Source of the DNA: Candidatus Nitrosopumilus sp.
Lineage (GTDB): Archaea; Thermoproteota; Nitrososphaeria; Nitrososphaerales; Nitrosopumilaceae
DNA: 41,919 bases
Direction of reading: 5' to 3'
Assembly (NCBI GenBank): GCA_028279625.1
Contig: JANQNM010000100.1
Location: forward strand, 1-41,919
Part shown: positions 18,404 through 25,929 of the stretch, piece after piece
How positions within the stretch are numbered: the first letter of the stretch is position 1
Layout of the letters: the number at the start of each line of letters is the position of its first letter
The notes under the pieces: generated by a model
The model's input: only the letters and a program-made list of their open reading frames with translations
Database searches by the model: none
What the model was told of the DNA's origin: nothing
Program-made: the position numbers and the translations under genes

Positions 18404-18510
18404 AATGTTCTGAATTTATGAACTGAAAAAAAGGTTGTGTATTTTATTTTGGTTTTTTAGGTGTGTAATTTGATAATCATATTCTAAACTATTTTGTGAG
18501 ATGATTATTC

Positions 18511-18663
18511 ATGGTCATTGATTCAAAAAAATCAAAAGAAATGAAAGAATTAGTTCAAAAAGAAAAAGAACTACACAAGGAAATTCGTGCTGATTTTAAA
18601 AGAATTAGTCAAAAAATTAATGATGATTTTGAGAAGGTAAAACAATCAAAATCTCTAAAATGA
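18511..18663 (+). CDS. 50-residue charged helical protein
   Basis: An ATG frame encoding MVIDSKKSKEMKELVQKEKE and a similar lysine- and glutamate-rich remainder ending KQSKSLK. It is almost certainly one long helix. The stop codon abuts the stop of the parvulin gene on the other strand (18664). GTGAGATGATT upstream offers a ribosome site. No family recognised; low-complexity composition limits certainty. Confidence 0.5.
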   Translation: MVIDSKKSKEMKELVQKEKELHKEIRADFKRISQKINDDFEKVKQSKSLK

Positions 18664-18942
18664 TTATCCGAATCTTTTGATAATATGATACCCAAATTCT
18701 GTTTTAATAGGCTGTGATATTTCTCCTATTTGCAACTTGAATGCTGCCTCTTCAAATGGTTTTACCATCATACCCTTTGTAAAATAACCTAGATTCCCAT
18801 CTTTTTTGGCACTTCCTGAATCAATTGAAAATTCTTTTGCAAGTTTTCCAAACTTTTCCCCATTTTTGATCTTCTCTAAAATTTCAAGTGATTGGCTTTG
18901 TTTCTCTACAAGAATATGTGAACACTTTATCTTGTTTGACAT
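18664..18942 (-). CDS. Parvulin-type peptidyl-prolyl isomerase
   Basis: A single-domain parvulin of 92 residues that speeds cis-trans isomerisation at proline bonds. The fold is evident from KCSHILVEKQSQS (start of strand 1), FGKLAKEFSIDSGSAKKDGN (about 31-50), LGYFTKGMMVKPFEEAAF and the closing GYHIIKRFG. It has no signal peptide, so it should be cytosolic. A stand-alone parvulin of this size is known from Nitrosopumilus maritimus (NmPin), and this looks like the same type. Confidence 0.95.
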   Translation of the reverse strand: MSNKIKCSHILVEKQSQSLEILEKIKNGEKFGKLAKEFSIDSGSAKKDGNLGYFTKGMMVKPFEEAAFKLQIGEISQPIKTEFGYHIIKRFG

Positions 18943-19019
18943 ATGGTTGTAGTTCTATTTTGTGGTTTTATTTGTATGTGTTATCTCCTGAATTATTTGA
19001 GTTGTTAAGGGTTGTATGT

Positions 19020-19169
19020 TTAGACGGTTTTGAGTCCTTTTCGCAATGTGTTGTTAAGAACACTTGAAAAACTAACAGCTCCGGATGAATCATGAATCAA
19101 TTTTGCTTGTCTTTCACGTAATTTTTTGATTAGATCTTCATCTAACACAATTGTTACTCTTTTTGTCAT
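19020..19169 (-). CDS. 49-residue ribbon-helix-helix protein
   Basis: This short frame encodes MTKRVTIVLDEDLIKKLRER, the strand and first helix of a CopG/Arc ribbon-helix-helix, followed by a second helix SFSSVLNNTLRKGLK. Ribbon-helix-helix proteins bind DNA as dimers through the N-terminal strand (here TKRVTIVL). Start ATG at 19169, stop TAA at 19020-19022. It stands alone between the parvulin gene and the next membrane protein. Probably a small repressor; target unknown. Confidence 0.75.
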   Translation of the reverse strand: MTKRVTIVLDEDLIKKLRERQAKLIHDSSGAVSFSSVLNNTLRKGLKTV

Positions 19170-19240
19170 TTCTCTTTTTCTAAGTCTGAGTAGATATTCT
19201 TTGTATATTGTAGTTATGTTGTTTAAAATGAACTACAAAA

Positions 19241-19516
19241 TTATGTTGTAGGGTTCATCAGCATAGCACGTTCTTTTATGTTCTGATCAATTGGTACATC
19301 GATGTAATCATCTGGCTGTCCATTACAATATTCGATAGTTATTGCATGTCCATCAGGCGTCTCTACAATGCATCCTTCTGCGGTAATTGCTACTATTCTG
19401 ACTCTTTCTATTACCTCATCAGGTGAGACATACCACATAAGATATGCAAAAAGCGAGATTGAAACTGCAATAATCAATCCTGCAAGAACTACAGTAGGGA
19501 ATCTTTGAATAATCAT
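19241..19516 (-). CDS. Single-span membrane protein of unknown function
   Basis: A 91-residue protein with an N-terminal membrane helix (TVVLAGLIIAVSISLFAYLM, about 8-27) and a small beta-rich domain containing ITAEGCIVETPDGHAITIEY. Two cysteines (near 49 and 64) could form a disulfide outside the cell. No family recognised. Start ATG at 19516. Confidence 0.65.
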   Translation of the reverse strand: MIIQRFPTVVLAGLIIAVSISLFAYLMWYVSPDEVIERVRIVAITAEGCIVETPDGHAITIEYCNGQPDDYIDVPIDQNIKERAMLMNPTT

Positions 19517-19618
19517 GAAGACATTTTAGAATCTTTATTCTTAATTGTTTCTTTAAAAATAAATTCAATTTTTGGATTAAGATGAGGATTTTATAAGATA
19601 GTTTAACAGTATTAGATT

Positions 19619-20014
19619 ATGGATGAGCAGATTTTAGATGTAAAAGAATATGATAAGAAATGTAAAGAAATTCTAGAAGATCCTGAGATGCTATTTGCTG
19701 GATTACTTGATGGTGAGGGCAATCTTTTGGCAGGAGGATATAAGGAAGGAACTTGTACCCGATTAACAGACGAACAACACAAATCCATTTGTGGCGAATT
19801 AGCATCACGAGTTACAAAAAGAAAAAAATTCAATTCTGAACTTGGACATGTCAAATACTCTGCATCCCGTAGAGAACAAGTTGTTATCATGAGTTTTCCC
19901 ATATATGATAAAGTAGTCATGATTATCGCTCCTCCAAATATCAATATTGATCGATATGCGTTTAAAATTATCTCAAAACTTGGTAGGCAGTGGGGAGATT
20001 ATGACGGAGAATAA
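19619..20014 (+). CDS. Roadblock-like small protein (DUF6659-like)
   Basis: A 131-residue protein with a helix (DVKEYDKKCKEIL), then LFAGLLDGEGNLLAGGYKEG and VVIMSFPIYDKVVMIIAPPN, the strand-turn-strand pattern of roadblock/longin-type domains. From memory it resembles a thaumarchaeal family labelled DUF6659; this was not searched. Members are small, occur in several copies per genome and have no known role. ATG at 19619 follows a promoter-like AT stretch. It converges with the next gene. Confidence 0.7.
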   Translation: MDEQILDVKEYDKKCKEILEDPEMLFAGLLDGEGNLLAGGYKEGTCTRLTDEQHKSICGELASRVTKRKKFNSELGHVKYSASRREQVVIMSFPIYDKVVMIIAPPNINIDRYAFKIISKLGRQWGDYDGE

Positions 20015-20019
20015 TTTTC

Positions 20020-20250
20020 TCAAATGTTTTCAGATAATCTTCTAATATGACTAGTGTCGTTTTTTACAGCCAAATCTAGAGCTCTTTCCATCTCTTTTTT
20101 GTATTCATCTAAATTCTTTTGATTCTTTTTAATTACTTCACATTCTTGAATAATGGGTAATTCTTTGAAATTTTTGTATTGCTCAAATGTTACAGTACAC
20201 GTATAGTATTTTTTTTCATCTGTGAATTTGTATTTGATTTTAAATGCCAT
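20020..20250 (-). CDS. Small protein of unknown function
   Basis: A 76-residue protein with an N-terminal beta-hairpin (FKIKYKFTDEKKYYTCTVTF) and a C-terminal helix ending in DTSHIRRLSENI. No recognised family, membrane segment or metal motif. Starts with ATG at 20250 and converges with the roadblock-like gene, five bases apart. Confidence 0.55.
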   Translation of the reverse strand: MAFKIKYKFTDEKKYYTCTVTFEQYKNFKELPIIQECEVIKKNQKNLDEYKKEMERALDLAVKNDTSHIRRLSENI

Positions 20251-20330
20251 AGTAACATGAGAATAACATCACTTCATATATTTATCTGTGATTTTATTTT
20301 ATCATAACACTATTATGTAAAAAATAAAAT

Positions 20331-20441
20331 ATGAACATCATAATGTCTAAACGTATAGAATGTAAATTCTGTGGCCAAAAATTAGCTAGTAAAAAATTTC
20401 TTGATAGGCATTATAGGACAAAACATAAATCAGAAAATTAA
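20331..20441 (+). CDS. 36-residue C2H2 zinc-finger micro-protein
   Basis: The frame encodes a single classical finger: C11-x2-C14, then F23 and L24, then H27-x4-H32 (ECKFCGQKLAS ... FLDRHYRTKH). That is the C2H2 spacing of DNA-binding zinc fingers, and little else is present. ATG codons at 20331 and 20343 are possible; the second leaves 32 residues. It stands between the leftward gene at 20020 and the convergent receiver gene. Metal binding is inferred from spacing. Confidence 0.65.
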   Translation: MNIIMSKRIECKFCGQKLASKKFLDRHYRTKHKSEN

Positions 20442-20454
20442 ACACTAAATCAAA

Positions 20455-20880
20455 TTATTTTTTAGTATTTTTTTGTGTAAGCATTGTAATTGATGAACTT
20501 ACTTCCTCAATAGTTTTTGATATCATATCAAAATCAAATGGTTTAAAGATAATTCCTGAAGGCGTGATTCCTTCTAACATTGTTTCAAGATTTGATGAAG
20601 AATTTCCTGTAACAATTACAACCTTTGCATCGGGATTCTTTTTTCTAATTCTTTTTAATGCTTCAATACCATTCATTTTTGGCATTTCTACATCTAAGAA
20701 CATTAGATCTGGCTTGCATTTATCAAAAATTTCTACTGCATCTTTTCCATTGTGTCCAACTTCAATAATTTCTAAACCTTGAAGTTCTAGCATTTCTGCA
20801 AAAATTTCAGTTATTGCTTTATCATCATCAATTACGACTGCTGTTTTAATCGTCAATCCCAAATTTGGTATTACGTTCAT
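20455..20880 (-). CDS. Single-domain response regulator (CheY-like)
   Basis: A stand-alone receiver of 141 residues. The acidic pocket is VVIDDD, the phospho-acceptor Asp lies in MFLDVEMPKMNG, the conserved Thr in VIVTGNS and Lys in IIFKPFDF. There is no output domain, so it must act through protein contacts. ATG at 20880 is used here; TTG at 20862 would start closer to the first strand, and TTG at 20910 gives a longer form. The palindrome CCAAATTTGG at 20859-20868 lies over the possible TTG start. No histidine kinase is adjacent. It is divergent from the winged-helix gene at 21047. Confidence 0.9.
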   Translation of the reverse strand: MNVIPNLGLTIKTAVVIDDDKAITEIFAEMLELQGLEIIEVGHNGKDAVEIFDKCKPDLMFLDVEMPKMNGIEALKRIRKKNPDAKVVIVTGNSSSNLETMLEGITPSGIIFKPFDFDMISKTIEEVSSSITMLTQKNTKK

Positions 20881-20964
20881 ACTATTAATTTCTTCTATTA
20901 TTATCAGCAAATGGATTTTCTTATGAAATTCGTGACTGAAAAAGCAAAAAATTCAATTTAAATC

Positions 20965-20990
20965 CCAAATTTGGAATTTCCCAAAATTGG
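20965..20990. promoter_or_regulatory. Paired CCAAATTTGG-type palindromes
   Basis: A perfect palindrome CCAAATTTGG (20965-20974) is followed 16 bases later by the near copy CCAAAATTGG (20981-20990), in the space between the divergent receiver and winged-helix genes. The same decamer recurs at 20859-20868 and at 29992-30001 just before a transporter gene. The placement suggests operators. The binding protein is unknown. Confidence 0.4.
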
Positions 20991-21046
20991 AACTTGCTCC
21001 TAAATCCCAGAAAATTTAATAAATCATAACATAATACTTTCTTTGG

Positions 21047-21652
21047 TTGGCTGGACTAGATCATTTGTTTGCAAAGGCACTCAAAGATGTAATAGTAGAT
21101 ACACTTGGTGCTAAAACGGTCCAAAAAATTGAAGACCGATTATTTGAGAAATATGGAATTTCACTTAGTCAAGGATTAGAAGAATTTGAGAAATTCGATC
21201 TAGTGTTGCATGAATTCTTTGGAAAAGGTGCTGATGGAATTGAGAAAAAATTCTTTGAACACATATTTCAAACAAAAACAAAAAAATCCAAAGATAGTTG
21301 GTATACTCTATCTGATTCAAATATTACTTCTACAATTCTTCAAAGTTATGGTGATTTGGAGAAAAAAAAGATTCTTGAGTCTGTTTCTGAATCTCCAAAA
21401 ATTATTGCTGAAATTCTAAAAGAATGTGATTTGCCTAGAACTTCTGGATATAGAAAAATAAATAATCTAATTGAGGATGGCCTACTAACACAGTCTGGTC
21501 ATATAATTTCAGATAACAAAAAAATTAACAAATATGTCCGAATTTTCAAAAATCTCAAAATCAATATTGACAAGAATCAAATGACAATAGATGTACAATT
21601 ATCTGAATTAGAGCAAAATCAGAGCTCTATCATAAAAGTAGCACAAGGATAA
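21047..21652 (+). CDS. Winged-helix regulator, family A copy 1
   Basis: A 201-residue protein with an N-terminal domain of about 80 residues (HLFAKALKDVIVDTLGAKTV ... FEKFDLVLHEFFGKGADGIE) and a C-terminal winged helix (KKILESVSESPKIIAEILKE, then DLPRTSGYRKINNLIEDGLL). Copies at 26893 and 29242 share both domains, including L-G-x-K/R-T/R near 20 and the PxTSxYRKIN recognition helix. Start is TTG; the preceding TTGGTTGGC is also found at the start of the copy at 27504, which supports it. Divergent from the receiver gene and followed by a membrane protein, as in the second copy of this gene set. The N-terminal domain presumably senses something; the ligand is unknown. Confidence 0.85.
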   Translation: MAGLDHLFAKALKDVIVDTLGAKTVQKIEDRLFEKYGISLSQGLEEFEKFDLVLHEFFGKGADGIEKKFFEHIFQTKTKKSKDSWYTLSDSNITSTILQSYGDLEKKKILESVSESPKIIAEILKECDLPRTSGYRKINNLIEDGLLTQSGHIISDNKKINKYVRIFKNLKINIDKNQMTIDVQLSELEQNQSSIIKVAQG

Positions 21653-21747
21653 TTCTTAAAAATAATTTATTGTCTTGCAATGCAAGATGATTTGCTATTT
21701 TCATAACACATGGAAAGATACTTGAATAACAATGATTTTCTTAAAAT

Positions 21748-22524
21748 ATGAAAGAACCTGAGATAGTTCCAGGCAAGATCTCAAACCCCTTGAATCTTTA
21801 TGTCATAATTGGAATTTTGGTTGTTGGTGGGATAATTTATGCTGTTTTGAATACTGTATCTGAGGAAGATGCTGGTTCCATAGCATTTCCTCTTTCTGTC
21901 TCGCTTGCAGCGGTAGTAGCTGTTTTTGCCTTTATTGTTGCGAAACAAAATGAGACTGGTATTTTACGAAAAGCCTATCTTTTCCTAGGTCTTGGATTTA
22001 CATCATATGCTATAGCTGAAATTTTGTATTACCTTTTTGATTTGGTCTTGGGAATTGAAGCATATCCATCAATTGCTGATATTTTCTTTTTTGCATTGTA
22101 TCCTTTTACTATGGGTCATTTGCTTCTAAATCTCAAATTTTTTCATACAGGATATTCTACTTTACAAAAACTTTGGATTCCTGCAATTCCTGTCCTTGCA
22201 TTAGTTGTTTACGTAGCATTATCTCTGAGCATTCCTGATGCAGAGTTAAATTTTGACTTTTACTATGGATTCATTTTTGTTGCTGGTGCTTCTGTAGTTT
22301 TATCTTTTACAATTCTTGGTGCGAGTATATTCAAACAAGGTGTTTTGGGATCTGTTTGGTTATTGCTGGTTGTAGGATTGATGCTTAATGCAGGTGGGGA
22401 CGTCTGGTATTATCATTTAGAAATTTTTGGGGAATACCATGATTCTCATTTTGTCAATATAATGTGGTATGTATCAAATCTGTTTATGATATATGCTCTG
22501 ATAAAACACAGAAAAACTATCTAG
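21748..22524 (+). CDS. Multi-span membrane protein, family B copy 1
   Basis: A 258-residue protein with about seven or eight membrane segments. Conserved between the copies are YPSIADIFFFALYPF (near 109) after the third or fourth segment, a DFYYGFIFVAGA segment and GGDVWYYHLEIF (near 215) before the last one. The protein at 28356 shares these (YPSIGDLFYWLFYPF, ADVWYFHIELF). Bacterial sensory membrane modules that precede diguanylate cyclase domains have a similar P-S-x-A-D motif as I recall, but no output domain follows here. Acidic and aromatic residues within the membrane motifs suggest ligand or ion binding. The last four bases overlap the end of the convergent HEAT-repeat gene. Confidence 0.8.
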   Translation: MKEPEIVPGKISNPLNLYVIIGILVVGGIIYAVLNTVSEEDAGSIAFPLSVSLAAVVAVFAFIVAKQNETGILRKAYLFLGLGFTSYAIAEILYYLFDLVLGIEAYPSIADIFFFALYPFTMGHLLLNLKFFHTGYSTLQKLWIPAIPVLALVVYVALSLSIPDAELNFDFYYGFIFVAGASVVLSFTILGASIFKQGVLGSVWLLLVVGLMLNAGGDVWYYHLEIFGEYHDSHFVNIMWYVSNLFMIYALIKHRKTI

Positions 22525-23030
22525 ATGGATACCCATTCTGATTTTGCATCAAATCTCGATTTGTATCTCTTCATTCTTTTAAGAACTAATTCAGCTGTAT
22601 TTCGAACACTCTCATTTTCATCATGACATGATCTTTCTATAGCATCCATCTGATCAGTTGCTCTAATGATCATAAGACATTCTGTAGCTTCATGTCGAAC
22701 AAGAGGACTCTCATCATAGTTTGCAGCATAAGCTAAATCTGGAATGATTCTTCTCATGTTTCTTGCAGCAATTTGATAACAAACTTCATGTCTTACTACA
22801 TCATTATCATCATTTTTTAAAACCCATGCAAACATATCTGTCATTCTTTCAAATATTGGCCCTTTCAAATCTACTTCTACTGGAATTTCTCCTCCAATCC
22901 ATACTGCATCCCATCGTTCAGATTCATCTTTTGATGTTTTGAAAATTTTTTCCAATTCTTCAATTCTTTCTTCAATTGGTAGACTTTTGAGTGCCTTGTC
23001 AAATTCTTGTGGTATATTTACTGAACTCAT
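22521..23030 (-). CDS. HEAT-repeat protein
   Basis: A 169-residue all-helical protein with at least two or three HEAT-like repeats: NDVVRHEVCYQIAARNMRRI (about 76-95), ESPLVRHEATECLMIIR (about 106-122) and ENESVRNTAELVLKRMKR. The repeated VRHE and VRNTA positions are typical. Such proteins are scaffolds; PBS-lyase-type and deoxyhypusine hydroxylase-like HEAT proteins use the His-Glu pair for iron, and two HE pairs are visible here (near 81 and 113), fewer than that enzyme needs. Function unknown. It is convergent with the membrane protein at 21748. Confidence 0.8.
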   Translation of the reverse strand: MSSVNIPQEFDKALKSLPIEERIEELEKIFKTSKDESERWDAVWIGGEIPVEVDLKGPIFERMTDMFAWVLKNDDNDVVRHEVCYQIAARNMRRIIPDLAYAANYDESPLVRHEATECLMIIRATDQMDAIERSCHDENESVRNTAELVLKRMKRYKSRFDAKSEWVSI

Positions 23031-23171
23031 TTTCTAAGTGTTAAGTTATGAACTATCATCTATTTGAATTTTTCATAAATTATGAATTTGTTTTTTTCAA
23101 AAAGTTGTTTGTCAAAAAATAACAAACATTATTTCTAGTATTTCTAAACCGATCAGCTTTTGAAATGGACG

Positions 23172-24170
23172 ATGGAACAATCAATTAAAAACATTCAAAC
23201 ATTTCAAAGAATAAAAAAATTAAAAACAAAAAAGTTTTCAAAATTTTCAAAACTAAAAAACAAAACAGTTGGAGCAGGATTTGCATTTGCAATTTTAGCT
23301 GCTGCATTTTCAGCATTACCAAATGTTATTCCAAAACCTCTAATGGAAGAAAATGCTGCAGTTGGAATCGTTCCAAATCCCCTGATGCTAGTTTTTGTAA
23401 TTTATGTAGTTAACAGTTTACTGTTTTCCCCCTTTAAGAAATCGCAGCGGAAGAATCCTAATGTAAAAAGCAAAAAAATGACAATGATATTGTTAATTTT
23501 ACTGGGTGCAGTAGAGGCATCTGGCACCCTAAGTTATACTATTGGTCTTCAGGAAACCAGTGCAACTAATGCCTCTATCTTAGTCAACTCTGAGACAATT
23601 TTTGCAATCTTGTTGGGAATTATGATTTTCAGAGAAAAATTGTCCAAACAGGAAATGCTGCCCTTTTTCCTCATAGTTATAGGCTCAATATTGATTCCAG
23701 TTGGAACTGATATGCATCACAACAATTGGGAATTATCTGATTTTATGATGGGGGATTTACTCGTGGTTTTGTCTGGATTTTTCTATTGTCTGGATACCTT
23801 TATTGCAAAAAAACTCAGTGACAACATCAAAACTAGACATATTGTCCATATCATGTCCTGCACTGGTGCAATAATGGCATTATCTCTGATGGTTTTCTTT
23901 GAGATTCCATTTGATATTGCTCTGGATCAATTGTCTGTAATGTCAGTTGTTGGCTTTTTGGGAATTGGGGTTACTATGATGTTATTTGTAATGGCTTTGC
24001 GATTGATTGGTGCAGTAAGAACTGTTTTGATCTATTCTACTACTACAGTGTTTAGTATTGCATATTCCGCATTAATCTTGTCTGAAACCATCACTCTTCT
24101 AAACATCACTTCAGCTACGTGTGTTCTTGTTGGATTGTTTGTATTGAGAAACAAAATAGGCTCTGACTAA
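23172..24170 (+). CDS. DMT/EamA-family transporter, family C copy 1
   Basis: A membrane protein of about 332 residues with ten predicted segments in two EamA halves. Typical elements are ETSATNASILVNSETIFAIL in the first half and LRLIGAVRTVLIYSTTTVFS in the second, followed by a last segment SATCVLVGLFVLRNK. A long basic N-terminal extension (KIQTFQRIKKLKTKK type) precedes the first span. The start at ATG 23172 is my choice; a TTG at 23160 is possible. The protein at 30011 is a clear paralogue (TAINASILGNSEIVFGVI, IGAVRTILVFSTTTVF). DMT proteins export amino acids or other metabolites; the substrate is not predictable. Confidence 0.88.
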   Translation: MEQSIKNIQTFQRIKKLKTKKFSKFSKLKNKTVGAGFAFAILAAAFSALPNVIPKPLMEENAAVGIVPNPLMLVFVIYVVNSLLFSPFKKSQRKNPNVKSKKMTMILLILLGAVEASGTLSYTIGLQETSATNASILVNSETIFAILLGIMIFREKLSKQEMLPFFLIVIGSILIPVGTDMHHNNWELSDFMMGDLLVVLSGFFYCLDTFIAKKLSDNIKTRHIVHIMSCTGAIMALSLMVFFEIPFDIALDQLSVMSVVGFLGIGVTMMLFVMALRLIGAVRTVLIYSTTTVFSIAYSALILSETITLLNITSATCVLVGLFVLRNKIGSD

Positions 24171-24259
24171 AATTATCAAAGAGTAGTGTTCCTTTAATAT
24201 CTCATTTTCATATCAAATGGGATAAAACTAATTTTTGCAGTTTTTTGATAAATATCCTC

Positions 24260-24279
24260 GTTTGTTCATTTGAGCAAAC
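24260..24279. promoter_or_regulatory. TGTTCA-type operator before receiver gene
   Basis: GTTTGTTCA and TGAGCAAAC flank a two-base centre TT; the nine-base arms differ at one position. The dyad ends 34 bases before the ATG of the receiver gene and is followed by TAATTTTTTTGAAA, a TATA-like run. This layout matches the dyad at 35888-35907. It is one of five related sites in this window. Confidence 0.65.
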
Positions 24280-24313
24280 TAATTTTTTTGAAATAATGTT
24301 CTGTTCATATAAT

Positions 24314-24685
24314 ATGAAAATCCTTCATGTTGAAGATACTCCTGAAATAAGTCAAATTTTTGCAGATATTTTAGAAACAACTGGTTATGAATTTGATAGT
24401 ATCTCTGATGGTAGAGCTGGTTTAGAGCTTGCAGTAAACAAAGATTATGATTTGATTCTGCTTGACATGTGCATGCCAAAATACAGTGGTGCTGATTTTT
24501 TACTTGATCTAAAACACAGGAGACCTTCAGAAATATGTAAGGTGGTAGTAGTTACTGCGTTGGAGATGAGTCACTCCCAAGAACAAGAATTGATAAAACT
24601 AGGAATTCGCTCTATTCTCAAAAAACCTATCTCTCTTCAATCTCTTTTGGCTCAATTGGAGCAAGAAAGTAAATTACTAACTTAG
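24314..24685 (+). CDS. Single-domain response regulator (CheY-like), operator-controlled
   Basis: A 123-residue receiver that starts MKILHVEDTPEISQIFADIL, with the phospho-acceptor Asp in LILLDMCMPKYSGADF, Thr in VVVTALEM and Lys in ILKKPISL. No output domain is present. I placed the start at ATG 24314, because the frame upstream (open to 24245) runs through a TGTTCA-type dyad and its TATA-like box. The same dyad controls the pilus-like genes at 35.8-37 kb, so this receiver is a candidate signalling partner of that system. The end overlaps the convergent flavoprotein gene by nine bases. Confidence 0.9.
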   Translation: MKILHVEDTPEISQIFADILETTGYEFDSISDGRAGLELAVNKDYDLILLDMCMPKYSGADFLLDLKHRRPSEICKVVVVTALEMSHSQEQELIKLGIRSILKKPISLQSLLAQLEQESKLLT

Positions 24686-25075
24686 CCCCCAACTGATCTT
24701 GTTTTTTGGGATAATTTTCAAAAATGGGGCTTCATTTTCTTTCCAGGGTTCTCTTTGTACCCATTCAAATTTCTTAAAAAACATATCATAAAATTTTGCA
24801 AATTCTTCTCCTTCATTTACAATTTCTGAATTGCCTTGAACACACACTGCCTTATGGCCTCCTGATTTGTAAACATCGATAACGATTCCAGTTTTTGGAT
24901 TTGATTTGATGTTGGAATACGTTCTGGTGTCATAGTCTGTTGCAACAACAATTGCATTGTCTATCAATACAAATGATACAGGTTTTACATGTGGAATGTC
25001 ATTGTGTGATGTGGCAATTCTAGCTTCCTCTAGGGATTCCAGAAATTCAATTTCTTTTTGATTAAATTCAATCAA
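24677..25075 (-). CDS. Pyridoxamine 5'-phosphate oxidase-like flavin-binding protein
   Basis: A 132-residue split-barrel protein of the PNPOx-like group, which bind FMN or F420. Typical strands are ARIATSHNDIPHVKPVSFVL (about 18-37), AIVVATDYDTRTYSNIKSNP (about 42-61) and KAVCVQGNSEIVNEG. Members reduce or oxidise small molecules, and in F420-using archaea often depend on that cofactor; which applies here cannot be told. It overlaps the upstream gene by four bases (ATGA), so the two are co-translated. Confidence 0.82.
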   Translation of the reverse strand: MIEFNQKEIEFLESLEEARIATSHNDIPHVKPVSFVLIDNAIVVATDYDTRTYSNIKSNPKTGIVIDVYKSGGHKAVCVQGNSEIVNEGEEFAKFYDMFFKKFEWVQREPWKENEAPFLKIIPKNKISWGLS

Positions 25076-25350
25076 TTGAAAATTCGTTCTCTAATATCTG
25101 GGATGTACTTGTATACAATGTCTCTTACTTTGATTTGGTCTTCTGGTGTAGGTGCCTCTTTTTGTGCACTGAGAATTGCACCGCTCATTCCTAATGCCAT
25201 TCCCATTACAATACCGTAGACAAACTCTTGAGGATTTTCAACCTTTAGGGTTTCTTTGTTTTCCTTAATTTCATCAAGATATGCTGGAATTGTTGCAATG
25301 GCTCCATTGATTGTTTGAGTAATCAACATCTCTAATTGTTCTTCGCTCAT
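25072..25350 (-). CDS. Small protein coupled to the flavoprotein gene
   Basis: A 92-residue protein with a helical N-terminus (MSEEQLEMLITQTINGAIAT), a glycine- and methionine-rich middle segment (VYGIVMGMALGMSGAILS, about 45-62) that could be a short amphipathic or membrane helix, and a charged C-terminus. Its stop overlaps the next start (ATGA) in the PNPOx-like gene, so the products probably act together. The promoter region contains TTAGGCGCA read on this strand (25382-25390 area). No family recognised. Confidence 0.65.
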   Translation of the reverse strand: MSEEQLEMLITQTINGAIATIPAYLDEIKENKETLKVENPQEFVYGIVMGMALGMSGAILSAQKEAPTPEDQIKVRDIVYKYIPDIRERIFN

Positions 25351-25422
25351 GTTTGAAAATCAATATGAATTCTTAATAAATTTGCGCCTAAACTTTTTAA
25401 TCAAGACTTTCTGAGCAGAGTT

Positions 25423-25824
25423 ATGTTTTCACTTTTTACTGTAAATGAGGCAAATGAAGCGCTACCAGACGTTATAAAAAAATACGAATATGCTTTATCC
25501 AAAAAAAATGAGGTAACCAAATTAGAACAGCAGTTACAAATGAGTATGTCTACTGTCAATTCTTTTGAGGAATATGTGACTCTCAAACAGAATCTTAATT
25601 CTGCTATCACAAAATTTTACGAATCAGTCGAAATTTTGGAAAATACAGGCGTGGTTGTCAAAAGTATTGAGCAAGGACTGCTTGATTTTCCCTCCAAGAG
25701 ATTTGATGAAGAAGTTTGGCTATGTTGGAAATATGGTGAAACAGAGATAAAATTCTGGCATGAAAAAGATTCTGGATTTATGGGCAGAAAACCTATTGAA
25801 GTAAATGATGAGTCTTTAGTTTAA
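25423..25824 (+). CDS. DUF2203-family protein
   Basis: A 133-residue protein that starts with FTVNEANEALPDVIKK, has a long central helix, and ends with the conserved region GVVVKSIEQGLLDFPSKRFD, EEVWLCWKYGETEIKFWHE and GFMGRKPI. These are hallmarks of the widespread uncharacterised DUF2203 family, usually 120-140 residues. No function is established for it. It overlaps the convergent cysteine micro-protein gene by nine bases at the 3' end. Confidence 0.88.
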   Translation: MFSLFTVNEANEALPDVIKKYEYALSKKNEVTKLEQQLQMSMSTVNSFEEYVTLKQNLNSAITKFYESVEILENTGVVVKSIEQGLLDFPSKRFDEEVWLCWKYGETEIKFWHEKDSGFMGRKPIEVNDESLV

Positions 25825-25929
25825 AATTTGAATAACACAGGTTGATCTTACATCTTCCCATTTTTCTGCAAGATGAATACAAAATTCTTCTGGGTTGTCT
25901 GAGGAAAATCCGCAACTACATACATTCAT
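25816..25929 (-). CDS. 37-residue cysteine-rich micro-protein coupled to TrmB-like gene
   Basis: The frame encodes MNVCSCGFSSDNPEEFCIHL, then AEKWEDVRSTCVIQILN. Cysteines at 4, 6, 17 and 31 with His19 could make a small metal site. Its ATG overlaps the stop of the TrmB-like gene as ATGA, which strongly supports translation. It may be a partner or metal sensor for that regulator. No family recognised. Confidence 0.6.
   Translation of the reverse strand: MNVCSCGFSSDNPEEFCIHLAEKWEDVRSTCVIQILN

Noticed and set aside
24245-24313. Longer start for the receiver protein
   Set aside because: The extra 23 residues cover the operator dyad and promoter, and receivers normally begin just before the first strand, as MKILHVED does.
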